A stretch of 64,000 nucleotides of DNA from Nymphaea colorata (lineage: Eukaryota; Streptophyta; Magnoliopsida; Nymphaeales; Nymphaeaceae). Where the stretch lies: contig NC_045146.1 in NCBI RefSeq assembly GCF_008831285.2, positions 10,614,972-10,678,971 on the forward strand, written 5' to 3'. Made by a program: the position numbers and the translations under genes. A model generated the notes under the pieces. It ran no database searches. It was not told the origin of the DNA and saw only the letters and a list, made by a program, of their open reading frames with translations. Shown piece after piece: positions 1 through 11,039 of this stretch. Position 1 is the stretch's first letter. Each line of letters opens with the position of its first letter.

Positions 1-1020
1 AAATTTTTCTCCCTCTTTTGCTCAAGTGGGGTGAACTCTATGTTGTTCATTCAACCTAGATATTTCTTGTCCTCATCTTTGGATAAAGTTACTTTAGATT
101 GCTTGCTTGCATTCTTGTCCATTACTGACTACCTTTTCACAATGCTGTCTTGTGGGTTCTTGACCGCAAAAACAATGTGTGCTTGTAATTTGTCCATTTT
201 CTTGCTGTTTGCACAATTTCTGATTTGAGATAGCCATTCCTAATGGCTGTCTTGATCCTCTCTACTTTCTTTGAGAAATCACAAAAAGTACTCATACTCA
301 AGCTCTACGAGATGGTGATGGATATGCTCTTAAAACCTTCTTGAGAATCATAGTAAGTGCATGGACCTCAGGCATCAGGGTTTTTATTTTGAGGCTTGTT
401 GTTTGCCACTTCTAGATTCTTTGGGATCTTGGCCAAGGTAGATTAGAGTGTCAATGGTGAGTGCTATAGAAAGATAAAGCTCAAACTTTTCAATGAATAC
501 ACTGCTACTTCATTGAAGTCCCTCATTTGTGTGGGGTCAATGGTTTCCAGATACCACTGATATGCTTCCCCTTCAAGACTTCGCAAAAAACAAATGAATA
601 AGGCATTGTTATTTCTGAATTTTTTGCTTTGGCGAAGAAATGGACAGGTGGGTATGTGGGTTTTCTGCATCCTTGAATTTATTGTACTTGTGTGGAAATG
701 CATCAAGTTATTCATCATCTAACTCTTCATAAAATACTTTTTGAATGGACCCCTTTTTCCCCTATTCTGAATTTTCCTAACGGTTTTTTCCATTACCTTG
801 ATCTTGGATTGCAAAAGGTCCATCTTACACCCTGTGGAGGTTTCTGGTTCCTTAGCCTTGGTTGAGCCATTTGTATTCTTGTTGGTCGTCGGTCTAGCCA
901 CTGCTCCATCGTTGACAATCTGGTGGATTATCTTTTGAATCATTAGTTTAAGAGTGGGATCGACTTGAGGAGGATTGTCCATTTCTTCCTGAATTTCTGG
1001 TTCCCTCTCTTCTTTGACTT
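1..1020 (-). pseudogene. gag fragment of an Ogre/Tat-type Ty3/gypsy element (broken)
   Basis: Minus-strand coding remnant of a retrotransposon capsid (gag) gene. Reading from about 1020 down, it has a PPQVDPTLKLMIQKII segment, a basic linker, then a stop at 719-721. The same frame continues to 464 with a gag-core segment (LEGEAYQWYLETIDP), and further frameshifted gag remnants reach the window edge. The plus-strand element at 35.2-36.2 kb has the same segments (PHQVDHTLMLVIQKMV and ALQWYLEIIDP-like), so both belong to one family. It is broken by at least one in-frame stop plus frameshifts. The rest of the element lies left of the window. Seen directly: the shared motifs. Inferred: family and orientation. 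Confidence 0.75.
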
Positions 1021-2070
1021 GTGATCTTGTACATGGGGCTATAATGAATGCTTGTGATGCCTGATGTTTGATGAATGACAGGTGAGTCCCAAAAAAATAT
1101 TACGATGAGAAATAAAACGTGGACAAAAATACTGGCATGACTGAACAAAATGTGGAGAGACAAACATACAAGAAATAAAAAATGAAGTAGGAAAATGGCT
1201 AGACTTCATGAAGAAATAGTATTTGCAAGGATCTACCCAATAACAGGTTTAGACTTCATGGGTGGTATTTTGACCTCAATAGAATGAAAGAAAAATCTAA
1301 AGACTGAAAATTTTAGATGGTTTTGATAAGCAAGACAAAGATTCTTCTAGTTTTTTTATGAAAATCATGTGTATGCAAAAAAGTTAAACGTATAATTAGA
1401 CAAGAAACACAAAAATACTTCAAACAACACTCCCAAAAGAGACAATTCTATCATACAAATCTTTGAAAATGTTTTTGTCTCTTAAAGCTGGATATTTAAG
1501 TTTTGAGATCATTGATTGTTCCATATATCAGATATACCTATATCCTTGGACAAAAGTCCAGAATATGTGGCATAGACTCCTCCAAATAGGGTTCTGAAGG
1601 ATAAGGATTTTTGTTCTCCTTGATAACTCACTAATATACTGGGGTAATACCTTGGTACAGATGAGGGGGCAATACCCATGTCTAATAGGTTGGCCCAGCT
1701 ATTGAGCTACCTTGAGCTAATGCAAATAGGGAGTATTCTTCAACATGCTGATCAGGACATATAGGTGAAAGAAAATTTTGAAATATGCAATCACATGCAC
1801 AAATGGTTGGCTCTAATGCAATGGGAGCTGAGATGGAGGCTAAAATCAAGAAGAGAAGTGAACATTGTTTTCAAACAACTCCCAAATTGAGAGGGGTAAT
1901 ATGTCATCCTATACATGAGTGAACATGGAAAACCCTTTCAATTCCATGTCCTATTGTACATAAAAAATATACATGTACATCAAATGAGGGTACCTAAGTC
2001 GCTGTCAAGGTGGGACAACATTTAAAACATTGGAAAGTGGAACATTCTTGTCTAGTCAAATAGTGAGAGG
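1021..2070 (-). mobile_element. Ogre-type 5' untranslated leader, no upstream ORF
   Basis: This is the stretch between the primer-binding site and gag of the left-hand element. Positions 1490-1900 match, in reverse complement, the leader of the plus-strand element at about 33.0-33.44 kb (for example the segment with GGTATATCTGATATATGGAACAA, compared in shorter blocks). The plus-strand element then carries about 1.3 kb encoding a plant-mobile-domain ORF, but here the leader runs straight into gag. No convincing reading frame was found. Confidence 0.6.
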
Positions 2071-2087
2071 TCCCATTAGAGTCGCCA
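2071..2087 (-). other. Primer-binding site, tRNA-Arg type
   Basis: Reverse complement reads TGGCGACTCTAATGGGA, lying just inside the LTR end. Ogre/Tat elements are known to use a TGGCGACTC-type site matching the 3' end of a tRNA-Arg. The last LTR bases read AAACA followed by a 4-nt spacer. This fixes the strand of the element and the inner edge of its LTR. Confidence 0.75.
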
Positions 2088-2750
2088 CTTATGTTTACAT
2101 GTAAAATTTTTCAATCTTACATGCAAACAATAATACGTGAGACTTCTTTACTTGCACTTGCTTCCATTCCTTGTGTGAAATTTCAAAATAAAGGACCCAA
2201 CCTATTGGTATGAGGTCTAACCATTACTGACATCTTTAACAAGGGTAATTAAACCAAAGACTAGACTAAAATCTTCCGTTTTCTAAGTCTAAATCTCATC
2301 CAAAACCTAAGAAAGCAAACATATTATAATTTTAAAATTATGCATGTTTTAAAGTCTAAATAAATCTCAGAAATGGACTTATGAACAAGAAGAAATTATT
2401 CTTGAATTTTGTTCATGTCCAGATCATCATGGATCAATGGAAATCGATGTCCTAAAACTAATATGATGCATTAAAAACTATGTCATATAGATATTGAATT
2501 CCATCTCTACTAGCATTTGGGTATAGGACATGGGCCTATTAAAGGAAAACTGTATAAGAGTCCAAAATTTGTAATGATGATTTGAGAAATTTTAGATCAC
2601 TTTTTTTCTAAATTTGAAATAGGAGATGTTACAGAAGTCAAAATATCATATCATGTGATTGAGATTCATGATTTAAAACCCAAGCTCAAAATCCAGTAAA
2701 TTTGATTTTCTGAAATCTAAATTATGAGGGAATATATTTAAATACCCTAA

Positions 2751-3003
2751 ACCTCGTTGGGTCTTGGTTGAGTGCTATTGCAGCTTGAACTAAGATGTAG
2801 ACGAAGCTCTAAAAACTTTTAACATTTTTTGAGCCAAAATCCTTATAAGCATCCGGTTGAAATTTTACCAATTATAATAGGCTCCTCTAGGAAAGATCAA
2901 GTGTGAAAAAGTGGGAGGGGGAGGAATGCTATTTATAGGAGAGTGAGGGGGTGTCCCCCTTTCTCTCAATCGATATAGGACTAAACTTCTTCCACTCTCT
3001 CTC
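2751..3003 (-). repeat. LTR promoter duplication, copy 1 (with TATA box)
   Basis: Direct repeat of 3587-3825, about 836 bp away, both inside the LTR. The copies share the run from ACCTCGTTGGGTCTTG to ACTTCTTCCACTCTCT with scattered substitutions. Its reverse complement carries a canonical plant TATA motif, CTATAAATAG (2929-2938), so it likely includes the retrotransposon transcription start region. Confidence 0.85.
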
Positions 3004-3586
3004 TTCTCATCCAAAATATTTTCAAAAATATTTTAAAAAACTATGATTGTGACATAGTTCTTGGGTGAAAGCCAAACTAGATTCAGATTTTCACATACTA
3101 GGCTAATGGTACAAGGTATGGTACTAAGTTGGCGTGGTTTGGTTTCAGACAAGGGTGCATGTGGGTGCAAGGTGATCTAGTGCATATTAAAACATATTGC
3201 AATGCATGACCAAAAAAATCATAAAGGAAAGTATATTCTAGATGCATTCTTTAATTAAAACTAAGCAAAGAATTAAAAAGAAAGACACAAGGAAGTGAGA
3301 GGCATACTTTACCCCTATGCCTACCCTAAATGTATTAAAATAAATCTAATCTAGAAAATAAACATGTTAAACTGCAACATTATTAAAACAATTAAGAAAA
3401 ATAAACTAAGCTAGACATGATAAAAGCAAAAAGAAAACTAAACTCGGTATGCTAAATGCAAAAGGAAAACTAAAATAAACATGCATAAAGAAAAGCTCTA
3501 AATTGCAAATAAAAAAAAGGAAGAGGAAAAGAAATTACCTGAAGCATGCACCCTAATTGAGCATGCTCCCATGGCCTCTACCCTCA

Positions 3587-3825
3587 ACCTCGTTGGGTCT
3601 TGCAGCTTGAACTTAGATGTAGACCAATCTCTAAAAACTTTTAACATTTTTTGAGCCAAAATCCTTATAGGTACCCGGTTGAAATTTTACCAACCATAAT
3701 GGGCTCCTCTAGGAAAGATCAAGTGTGAAAAAGTGAGAGGGGGAGGAACGCTATTTATGGGAGAGTGAGGGCGTCACCCTTTCTCTCAATCGATATAGGA
3801 CTAAACTTCTTCCACTCTCTCTCTC
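3587..3825 (-). repeat. LTR promoter duplication, copy 2
   Basis: Second copy of the 2751-3003 block. Its TATA motif reads CCATAAATAG (reverse complement of 3751-3760). The sequence beyond this copy (3540-3586) is colinear with the single-copy plus-strand LTR at 31.3 kb, so the original lies here or was copied locally. Confidence 0.85.
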
Positions 3826-5089
3826 CGAACTCAAAATCATAGGTTAAAGCATATTTTTATTCAAATTTTGCTCACTACAATCTCATCCGAACTCCGAATT
3901 CGATTCCATAATTAGAAACCTCACTTTTAAAACCTTATTTTAAAATAAAAAAAATGTTCATCCCTGCCACTTGTGGATACTAATTTCGACTTCATCTGCA
4001 CCGGAGTCTAGAGCAAAGAATTCCACACTTTTCAAGTGCATTTGTGAAAATTGAAATTAAGTATGGAGTGAGAAAATCACGACGCATTATTGACATATAA
4101 TGTGAATTAAGTTCACATGTGGATCCTTGATCTGAGTTTGATACTGATACCTAGATCTAAATCCAGATCCAAAAAAAATTCTAGAAGACGGATCATGATT
4201 TGATAACCAAGATTTGAAATGGGAATAATGGATATGGATGAACAAAGATAGATTTTAGATCAAAACTTGGATATGAGATCCAGACTTGAAAATAAGACTT
4301 AAATATATATGATCAGAATAAAAAATGTCAAATGATGGACCTAGACCTGGATCCAGATGGGCTAGGTGGGTTCAAGCTGCATGACATGGACTGTACCTGG
4401 GTTAGGTTCAGTTTTGAAAAATTAGGTTCAGACCTAGGTGGAACACAAGTTCACCAGGTTCAGTTTAGGTGCTATTTTTGGAAAATCCAGCTTTAGTGAG
4501 AAATTGGGGTAGGCTGAGCCTGGGATCAAGCCTACCACATCCAAGAAATATGTATGAAAAGCTATCTTAGGTTCATGCGGCTCCTAAGTTAGGTTTTAGG
4601 AAATGTATGTGCACGATGACAAATAGTCAAAATTCCCTTGTGCGTGATTTTGGGCTGAAATGAGTTCAAATAACAGGATTGGCTTGAACTAATGTTCTAG
4701 ATTCAAAGAAAATCATAAATCAAGGTGTATGTGACATCTATGTAGGCTATGGTTATGTCCCTTTGTGTATTTCTAGAGTTTTGAATGAGTTTTCTCAGTC
4801 TGACTGAACCAGCCTCTGGTCAGACTTCTATTTAGGCTATGGTTAAAATCTTGCTAAAAATTCCTCTCAGATTGTTCCAAAAATCAAAAACAATTTTTTA
4901 TCAAGCCATATGCGACACATTTATAAAGGGAAGTTGAGGAAGGCCATAAAAATCTAAATTTTTATTGAAATTTTCACCGGTGGAATTGGGGGTGCTTGGG
5001 AAAGCTACTTGTAAGGACATGCTGAAGGATTAAAAATTTTGTTTTAGTTTTGCAAAATTGAGCTCAACAGTAGTTTATAAAGTTTAGCA

Positions 5090-5410
5090 AGTACTAATAA
5101 TGAGTTCCATGGCCTTCATAACTAAATTGAGCTCAAATATAAAGAAATGAACTCAAACTGAACTAAGAGAGTATTGACTTATGTATGATTAACATAATCG
5201 CAATCGGTTTCAGTTCACTCTATCAGATTTAGCTCAAATTCAGCTCAAACTCTTGAAAACAGGAGAGAGAAAACACTTGAAATGAATTGAAATCAAACCA
5301 TGATGAATGAACTCAGATAGAACTAAAAATAGCTTGATTTATACATGATGAACATAATCCTAGCTCGGTTCTCGCTCATTCTCTTAGGTTGAGCTCAAAA
5401 CTAGTTGCAA
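5090..5410 (-). repeat. Tandem TTGAGTTCA-type unit of about 160 bp, two copies
   Basis: In reverse complement, two consecutive units read GAGCTC-AATTTAGCTCAAC..., each with ATTATGTT(C/A)ATCAT and a TTTGAGTTCATT-like end. The same unit occurs three times in the LTR at 29.3 kb and once in the LTR at 43.3 kb. It is a variable-number repeat inside this LTR family. Confidence 0.7.
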
Positions 5411-5990
5411 TCTACAAGCTAGTATACGACTGAAAATAGAAGAGATTAAGACTTAGTGGCAATTCACAAATTAGTATATGATTGAAACTTGGGCTGGGTG
5501 ACTCAAAGTGGGTGAATAAAACTTTCTCTCCATTGAACATGTTTTGACTTGGTTGAGGTAAATATCACAACTTTGAGTTCTATAAGCTAATTTGAAATTC
5601 AATGGAGCTCGCTTCATACTAGGATTGCCCTAGTGAGCTGACTCTAGTGATTCCTGGGATCATGAGAAGTTGAGAAATGCCCTAGTTTCTCAAATGTTAG
5701 GCAATTCTTAGAAATTTAGTGAAAAATTATTATTTTTCATTTCAAAATGCCAAGATATAGGGGCAAAATGGTAATTTTCAGCTTAGGACCTATGTAATCT
5801 CAATCTAGGTGCTCAATGGTGGTGTAAAAAGCACTTGTTTGACTAAAAAATGACTCTTTGTTCTTGAGATTTGGTCTTTGAAAATCTCAAGGTGAAGAGT
5901 AAGACGGTCATTTTCACTGTGAGAGGTCTTCCTTGTTGGTGAGCATTGTATTGAGGGTGGAAAATTGTATTAGGGATTATCTTGCTCCAG

Positions 5991-8299
5991 TGCCCTGTCT
6001 GAACGGGAACATTGTACTTGTAGACTAGCGATAGGCTAAACACATCCAAGAGATCCTCAGCTAGCGAGGACTCACATCACTAGGTCAATGAAGAACATGT
6101 CCTCAAGAAATTAGCCCTGCCGTTTCCCTTCTGTTCCTCTTTCCTAAATTATAACCTTTTGCTTATTCAACCATGTCAATAAGATTTCTTTGGGTTGATT
6201 GCCTAGCTTTGTATTAATGTTTCAAGTAATTTCCACCTAAAAACTCTTTTTCTTGCATGAGGCTAGAGTAGTGCAAATCCACCCTTTCTTTTTATTATGG
6301 TTTCCATCTTTGCACAATTGTAGCATGTCATTACCTGCCATCAGGATTTACCCAATTGTTTGCCATGTGGGGTATGATTCTGGAGCTAAATCTTTAGACA
6401 GCCAATGAACCTCAGCATTTGTGTTAGTTTCTTTAACCCATAGATGGTTCATTGTTATCCAAACACAATAGTTATGATCTGAACTAATGCATGAACCCAT
6501 GCATTCTCCCTGTGCTTGAACATTGGAAAAGTTAAGAAAGAATAAATGTGAAAAATAATTTTAGTTATTATGTTTTACTATGAGTTAAACCCAGTCAATG
6601 GCCCTGTAAAATACAATATTGCTGGAGACTGGATAATGTTTGCATATTTCATATAGATCCATTTTTTTTAAATGGTTCTCAAGGTTTACAAATGGATGTC
6701 AATAGACAAGAGGAATGCTTCTACTTGGCTTTGAGGATTTATTATTCAAGTTTCAATACACTTTTCAATGAGTAGTGATAAGGTGAACCTCATTTTTGTC
6801 ATCATCTCTAGGTTTTCATATTGAAAAATGAACCCGATGGAACTCCAACTACAATTAAATGTGTAGATAGGAACATGAGCTAGAGATAGCCAGAATGTCA
6901 TATGGTAGATTAGGGCAACTTGGTTAATAGTTTGAAAAGTTTCGTGTTTTAAATTACTTTTTGGAAAATATGGTTCTCACCATTTTGAATGACAAAGAAA
7001 CTTGCACATCATTAAAACAATCAATAAAGTTGATCAGATGACATGAATTCAGTCATAATCATTATGTATATACATACTACAACCCACTGTCGTCAAGATC
7101 GGTTTCTGAATTGAATCAAACTGCTTAATCAATGAGCAAATTTATGAATCCGAATTGGAATCAGAATCATTTGTGAATTGGATGGAATAAAAATGTATTT
7201 TAATTTAAAAAATAAAATAAACAATGTTTTTAAAAAATAAATATATAATTTAAAACATAAACACTTTAGGGAAAAGAAGATGTCTAAAAATAAAAAATAA
7301 TAGAAGATTGATATACAAAATATGATAAATTCTCTAGTGTGATTCTTTTGTTGAGGTCAGCTAACTTCTAACAATGTTACCAAATAAAGGCTGAAGAAAC
7401 GCATTTAGGCTCAATAAATGATGGGCAAACACGATTTAACCTAAATAGTAAAAAAACAAAATTGCATTTTGTATCATTACCCTTTTTAAATATACAAAAT
7501 GAACTATTACAATCCACCAGTTACATTGAAGCCGACTTTGCTACTAACTCTTAGATTTGGTAAAAAATGTAACATGTTGTTCCAAGGAAACCCTACCCTT
7601 GGGAAGGGGTACTCGTCAATTGCTTTACAAAAATCGTGAAGAATAAAATGTTCTCGTATTTTAAAAGAATACAAAAAGAGGCATTGTTATTTGTAAATCC
7701 TACTCTTGAAATGCTTTTTTGGAACTTCCACTTGAAGCCTCGATTGAAACCGTCAATTGCTCAAGGGCCACTCTCTCCTTCTAGTCTTTCTTAGATGTTG
7801 GTGCTAGTGACATAGGTGACCATCTCTCTCTCTTTCTCTCTCTCCCAATATTGGCTACTCAATCTACTGCACTGCGGAGTCAGATTCAGAGGGGAGCATA
7901 AGCAGTGCCCTCTGGTGACTCACGCTAGGCCTTGATTCCACCATGGGGAGTTAAAAACAGACATAATCAGATTTTTTCATTTTTTTCTTCTTCATTCTTC
8001 TTGTTATTGCTTTTTTATTTATCTCTCTTTTTTTTTGCCAACAAGGGTTGCTACTCCTGACAGAATAAAATCATTGTATAGTGGTGTGTCTAAATCGAGC
8101 ATGATTCATGTCATTGATGAAGGTTAAACCTATACCAGTGAAAAAATATCCACTGTAGATACTTATCACATCTATAGACCACCCTTTAAATCCCACGTTT
8201 CCTCGTTGCTGCTTTCATTGCCTAACCGATTATTGTGTGGGTGCATTTCTCCCCATCAAAGGTCAATAGAGATAGTAATACAAAATTTTATCAGGCCAT
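5991..8299. other. No gene recognised; AT-rich, with a (CT)n tract
   Basis: Both strands were read without finding a recognisable protein domain or RNA gene. Reading frames are short and look random. A mixed CT microsatellite lies at about 7823-7850. Positions 7060-7200 contain weak GAATTGGAATC-like repeats resembling the AT-rich MITE family seen elsewhere in the window, but too degenerate to call. Confidence 0.5.
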
Positions 8300-9464
8300 T
8301 GATGGAGGTAAAAGCTAGAAAAACAACATTGATCTTAAGGAGATTAGAGGCTGCTTCATGACTAAACTGGAGGAGATTCTAAATGCAGTGACCATTAGAA
8401 TAAGGGTCTTGCAGAAGGGAGAATCCTGGAGGCTATGGAGGAAGATAGTAAACTGAGTGAGGAGGGAAACTAGGTGCTTTTGAGAGGTCAGTGAAGTGGT
8501 GATGAAAATGGACAACGAAAGTGCTCTGGGACCTGATTGGTTCCCAAACTATTTCTTTTAGCAATGTGGGAGGTTATAGGGTTTGATATTTGGAACGTAG
8601 TTGAGGGTTTTTTCAAGTCAGGCAAGATAGTTAATAACGTCAATCTCACCAACATCATGTTAATTCCCCAGATGCAGGGAGCAGAGTAGGTGGAACACTA
8701 TCGCCCCATTGCGCTTTATTAGTGTGCATAAAATTATCTCTAAAATTATGGTGCTGAAAATGCAGAATGTCTTGGAATGAATCATTGGGGTGGATTAGGG
8801 CTCTTTCGTGAAGAAGCAGTTGATCCTTGACCAGGTCCTCCTAGCACATAAGATGGTGGCTTCGTAGAGGCAAGCAAGGGGTAGTGTGCCTCAAACTAGA
8901 TATTGAAAGCCTATCATCGCCTATCCTATGGCTTCTTGCATGATAGTTTGTTATGGCTCTGCTTCCACCTTAAATGGGTTCAACTGATTATGAAGTCTGT
9001 TTCCTCAAGTCCCTTACACAGTTGAAATAAATAGTAAAGAAGAAAGGAGATTTAGCTGCAATTGCAAATCTTTTGAAAGATCATATGACCAGCACCTAGA
9101 GGTTTTTGCCAAGGGACCCACTGTACCCTTAACTCTTTATCCTGGCTATGGAGGTGGTCTCAAGGGGCATAGGCACAAAGTGAATGATGGCAGCATATCC
9201 ATCCCAAGGTAACCTTGTAACTCCCTAAACCTTCACTCCATTGTTTATGCGGATAATGTGGTCCTTTTTAGCAAGGCCACCATGAAATCAATCAAAGGGA
9301 TCAACATACTTCTTTACAGCATGGAAAAGCACTAGGGTTTAAAAATTAAATTTCTCAGATCTGTGATGATCCATTCAATTTATCAGTAGGGAAAAATGAT
9401 ATGTTGGCTATAATCCTTTGCTTGAAGACTGATAATCTTCCAATCAATTACTTGGGAGTTCCCT
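8300..9464 (+). pseudogene. L1-type LINE reverse transcriptase, part 1 (before Copia insertion)
   Basis: Decayed non-LTR retrotransposon ORF2. Recognisable reverse-transcriptase blocks in several frames: ESALGPDWFP (the usual GPDG(F/I) block) near 8520; VNLTNIMLIPQ and HYRPIAL-like near 8640-8720; SFVKKQLILDQVLLAHKMV near 8810-8860; the catalytic YADN form of YADD near 9240; and LPINYLGVPL at 9435-9464. Many stops and frameshifts make it non-functional. The ORF is cut exactly in the YLGVPL motif by the Copia LTR and resumes at 14706. The 5' half of the LINE (endonuclease) was not found upstream. Confidence 0.8.
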
Positions 9465-10016
9465 TGATAATGCACAAAAGGAGGATGCTAACGCACGAAA
9501 TCAGCAACCGATGCAAGCTCTTTCCATTTCTCATGCACCAGCTCATCAGCAACCGATGTCCTCCTCTAACGCACCAGCTCATCAGCAACCGATGTCCTCC
9601 ACTAACGCACCAACTCATCAACAACCGACGCCCCCTCCAACAGCTCTCACTCTTTCCATTGATAAGGCACCAACTCATGCACAAGAGAAATTGATGCCCT
9701 CCACCTTTCACGCACAAGAGAAACCTTCCGTCTCTCTAGCTCATAACGTTCCCACATCATTAGGTGCAAGAGATAAAGTTGATGACAATGGAAAGAAGAT
9801 ACGTCGGTTTCAACAAGAGAGATTTATGGAATCAAAATTGTAGATGGAAAGGAGCACAAAAAATGGCGTGTGATTTGAATTCAAATTCATTTGTTAAAAC
9901 TATATAAATCCCATATGAAAGGAAACTAGTCCACTGAAAATTTCTAGGACTGAGATTGTGGAGTAGGATTATTCTGAACCACGTTAAAATTATTTTCTCA
10001 TCCTCTTTCTTTCTCA
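9465..10016 (+). repeat. 5' LTR of the Copia element
   Basis: Direct repeat of 14188-14705. It holds three copies of a 36-bp unit (AACCGATGTCCTCC... to ...CTCATCAGC) at about 9550-9635, against two in the 3' LTR. This explains most of the length difference. Confidence 0.92.
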
Positions 10017-10029
10017 TGGTATCAGTTCT
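10017..10029 (+). other. Copia primer-binding site (tRNA-iMet)
   Basis: TGGTATCAGTTCT directly follows the LTR end CTCA. It resembles the TGGTATCAGAGC site that pairs with initiator tRNA-Met, with two or three changes. Confidence 0.8.
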
Positions 10030-10082
10030 GAAAAAGCTTTCATCGACAGATAGGTTCTGGTTGCTACAGCTCATCTTCAACA

Positions 10083-10983
10083 TGTCGACATCTGCAACAA
10101 ATTCGACAGCTAAGTATCCCTATCCCTCCACCATGAATGTGGCTAATTTTGTTCCTATCAAGCTGTCACACAAGAATTTCTTGTTGTGGAAAACACAAAT
10201 TGTTGGACTCATAGAGAGTCAAGATTTGTTTGGATACATTGATGGGTCGATTCCCACACCAACTTCTACCATAGAAACTACCGAAAATGGTGAAGTCATG
10301 AGACGACCAAATCCTGATTTTTTTGCTTGGCAAAAATCAGATTGCCTTTTAAGGGGATACATAACTGGTTCCCTCACAGAGGAAGTCCTAGGGCTAGTTG
10401 TGGGACATGATACCACTGCACAGGTATGGAAAACACTGATAGGAGCCTTTGCTCGAGATTCAAAAGATAAAGAAATTATGTTGACAAGGAAATTACAACT
10501 CTTTCGCAAATAAGAAAAATATGTCATTGAATATGTGACAGGGTTCAAGGTCATATGTGATGAACTTGCAGCAATAGGAAAGCCTTTGACACATGACGAC
10601 AAGGTTTTCTGGCTAGTCAATGGATTTAGACCAAGATATGCGTCATTTATGACATCCATCCTCAAGCCGCCGGTACCATCTTACCTCGATGTTGTATCCT
10701 TACTTCAAGGACATGAAACAATCAAAGACCTACATGCAGGAGAGACTCGACTAAATAGTCAAATGGTCTTTCTCACATGGCAGTCTAACAGTCAAAACAA
10801 CAGAAAACGCTACAACAACAACTGGCGGAACAACAATACCAATATTCGTTCAATTCTATGGGATGTGGGTTCAATCCGACGACTTAGACTCGAAATATGC
10901 AAGGGCCAACTAATGGAGAGTCCACCAAATCAAAGGTACCATGTCAGATTTGTGGATTAAATAATCATAGTGCCTTCAAATGT
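10083..10983 (+). pseudogene. Copia gag with zinc knuckle
   Basis: Capsid/nucleocapsid gene. It starts at ATG 10083 (MSTSATNSTAKYPYPS). Its gag core has the LSHKNFLLWKTQI block and VWKTLIGAFARDSKDKEIM. A stop at 10511-10513 and a frameshift near 10900 interrupt it. The CCHC zinc knuckle, CQICGLNNHSAFKC (C-X2-C-X4-H-X4-C), lies at 10942-10983 in the next frame. It packages element RNA in active relatives; here it is broken. Confidence 0.85.
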
Positions 10984-11039
10984 TGTCACAAATTTGATCA
11001 TGCATATCAGCCTCATGATACACCCCGAGCCTTTGCTAC

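Larger units (their letters stand above)
2092..5990 (-). mobile_element. 5' LTR of the left Ogre-type element (about 3.9 kb)
   Basis: The whole stretch aligns, in reverse complement, with the two LTRs at 28.79-32.85 and 42.71-46.35 kb. The order is the same: opening block with ATTTTACC/ATTTTGCC, TTTGAGTTCA-rich tandem units, a GGTTCAGACCTAGG-rich block, TATA region, T-rich TTTAGTTTTC block, GATTTTGGAT-rich block, then the primer-binding site. The outer edge near 5990 is approximate because the LTR start is degenerate. It contains a roughly 240-bp direct duplication of its core promoter and two copies of the TTGAGTTCA unit. No protein-coding capacity. Confidence 0.8.
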
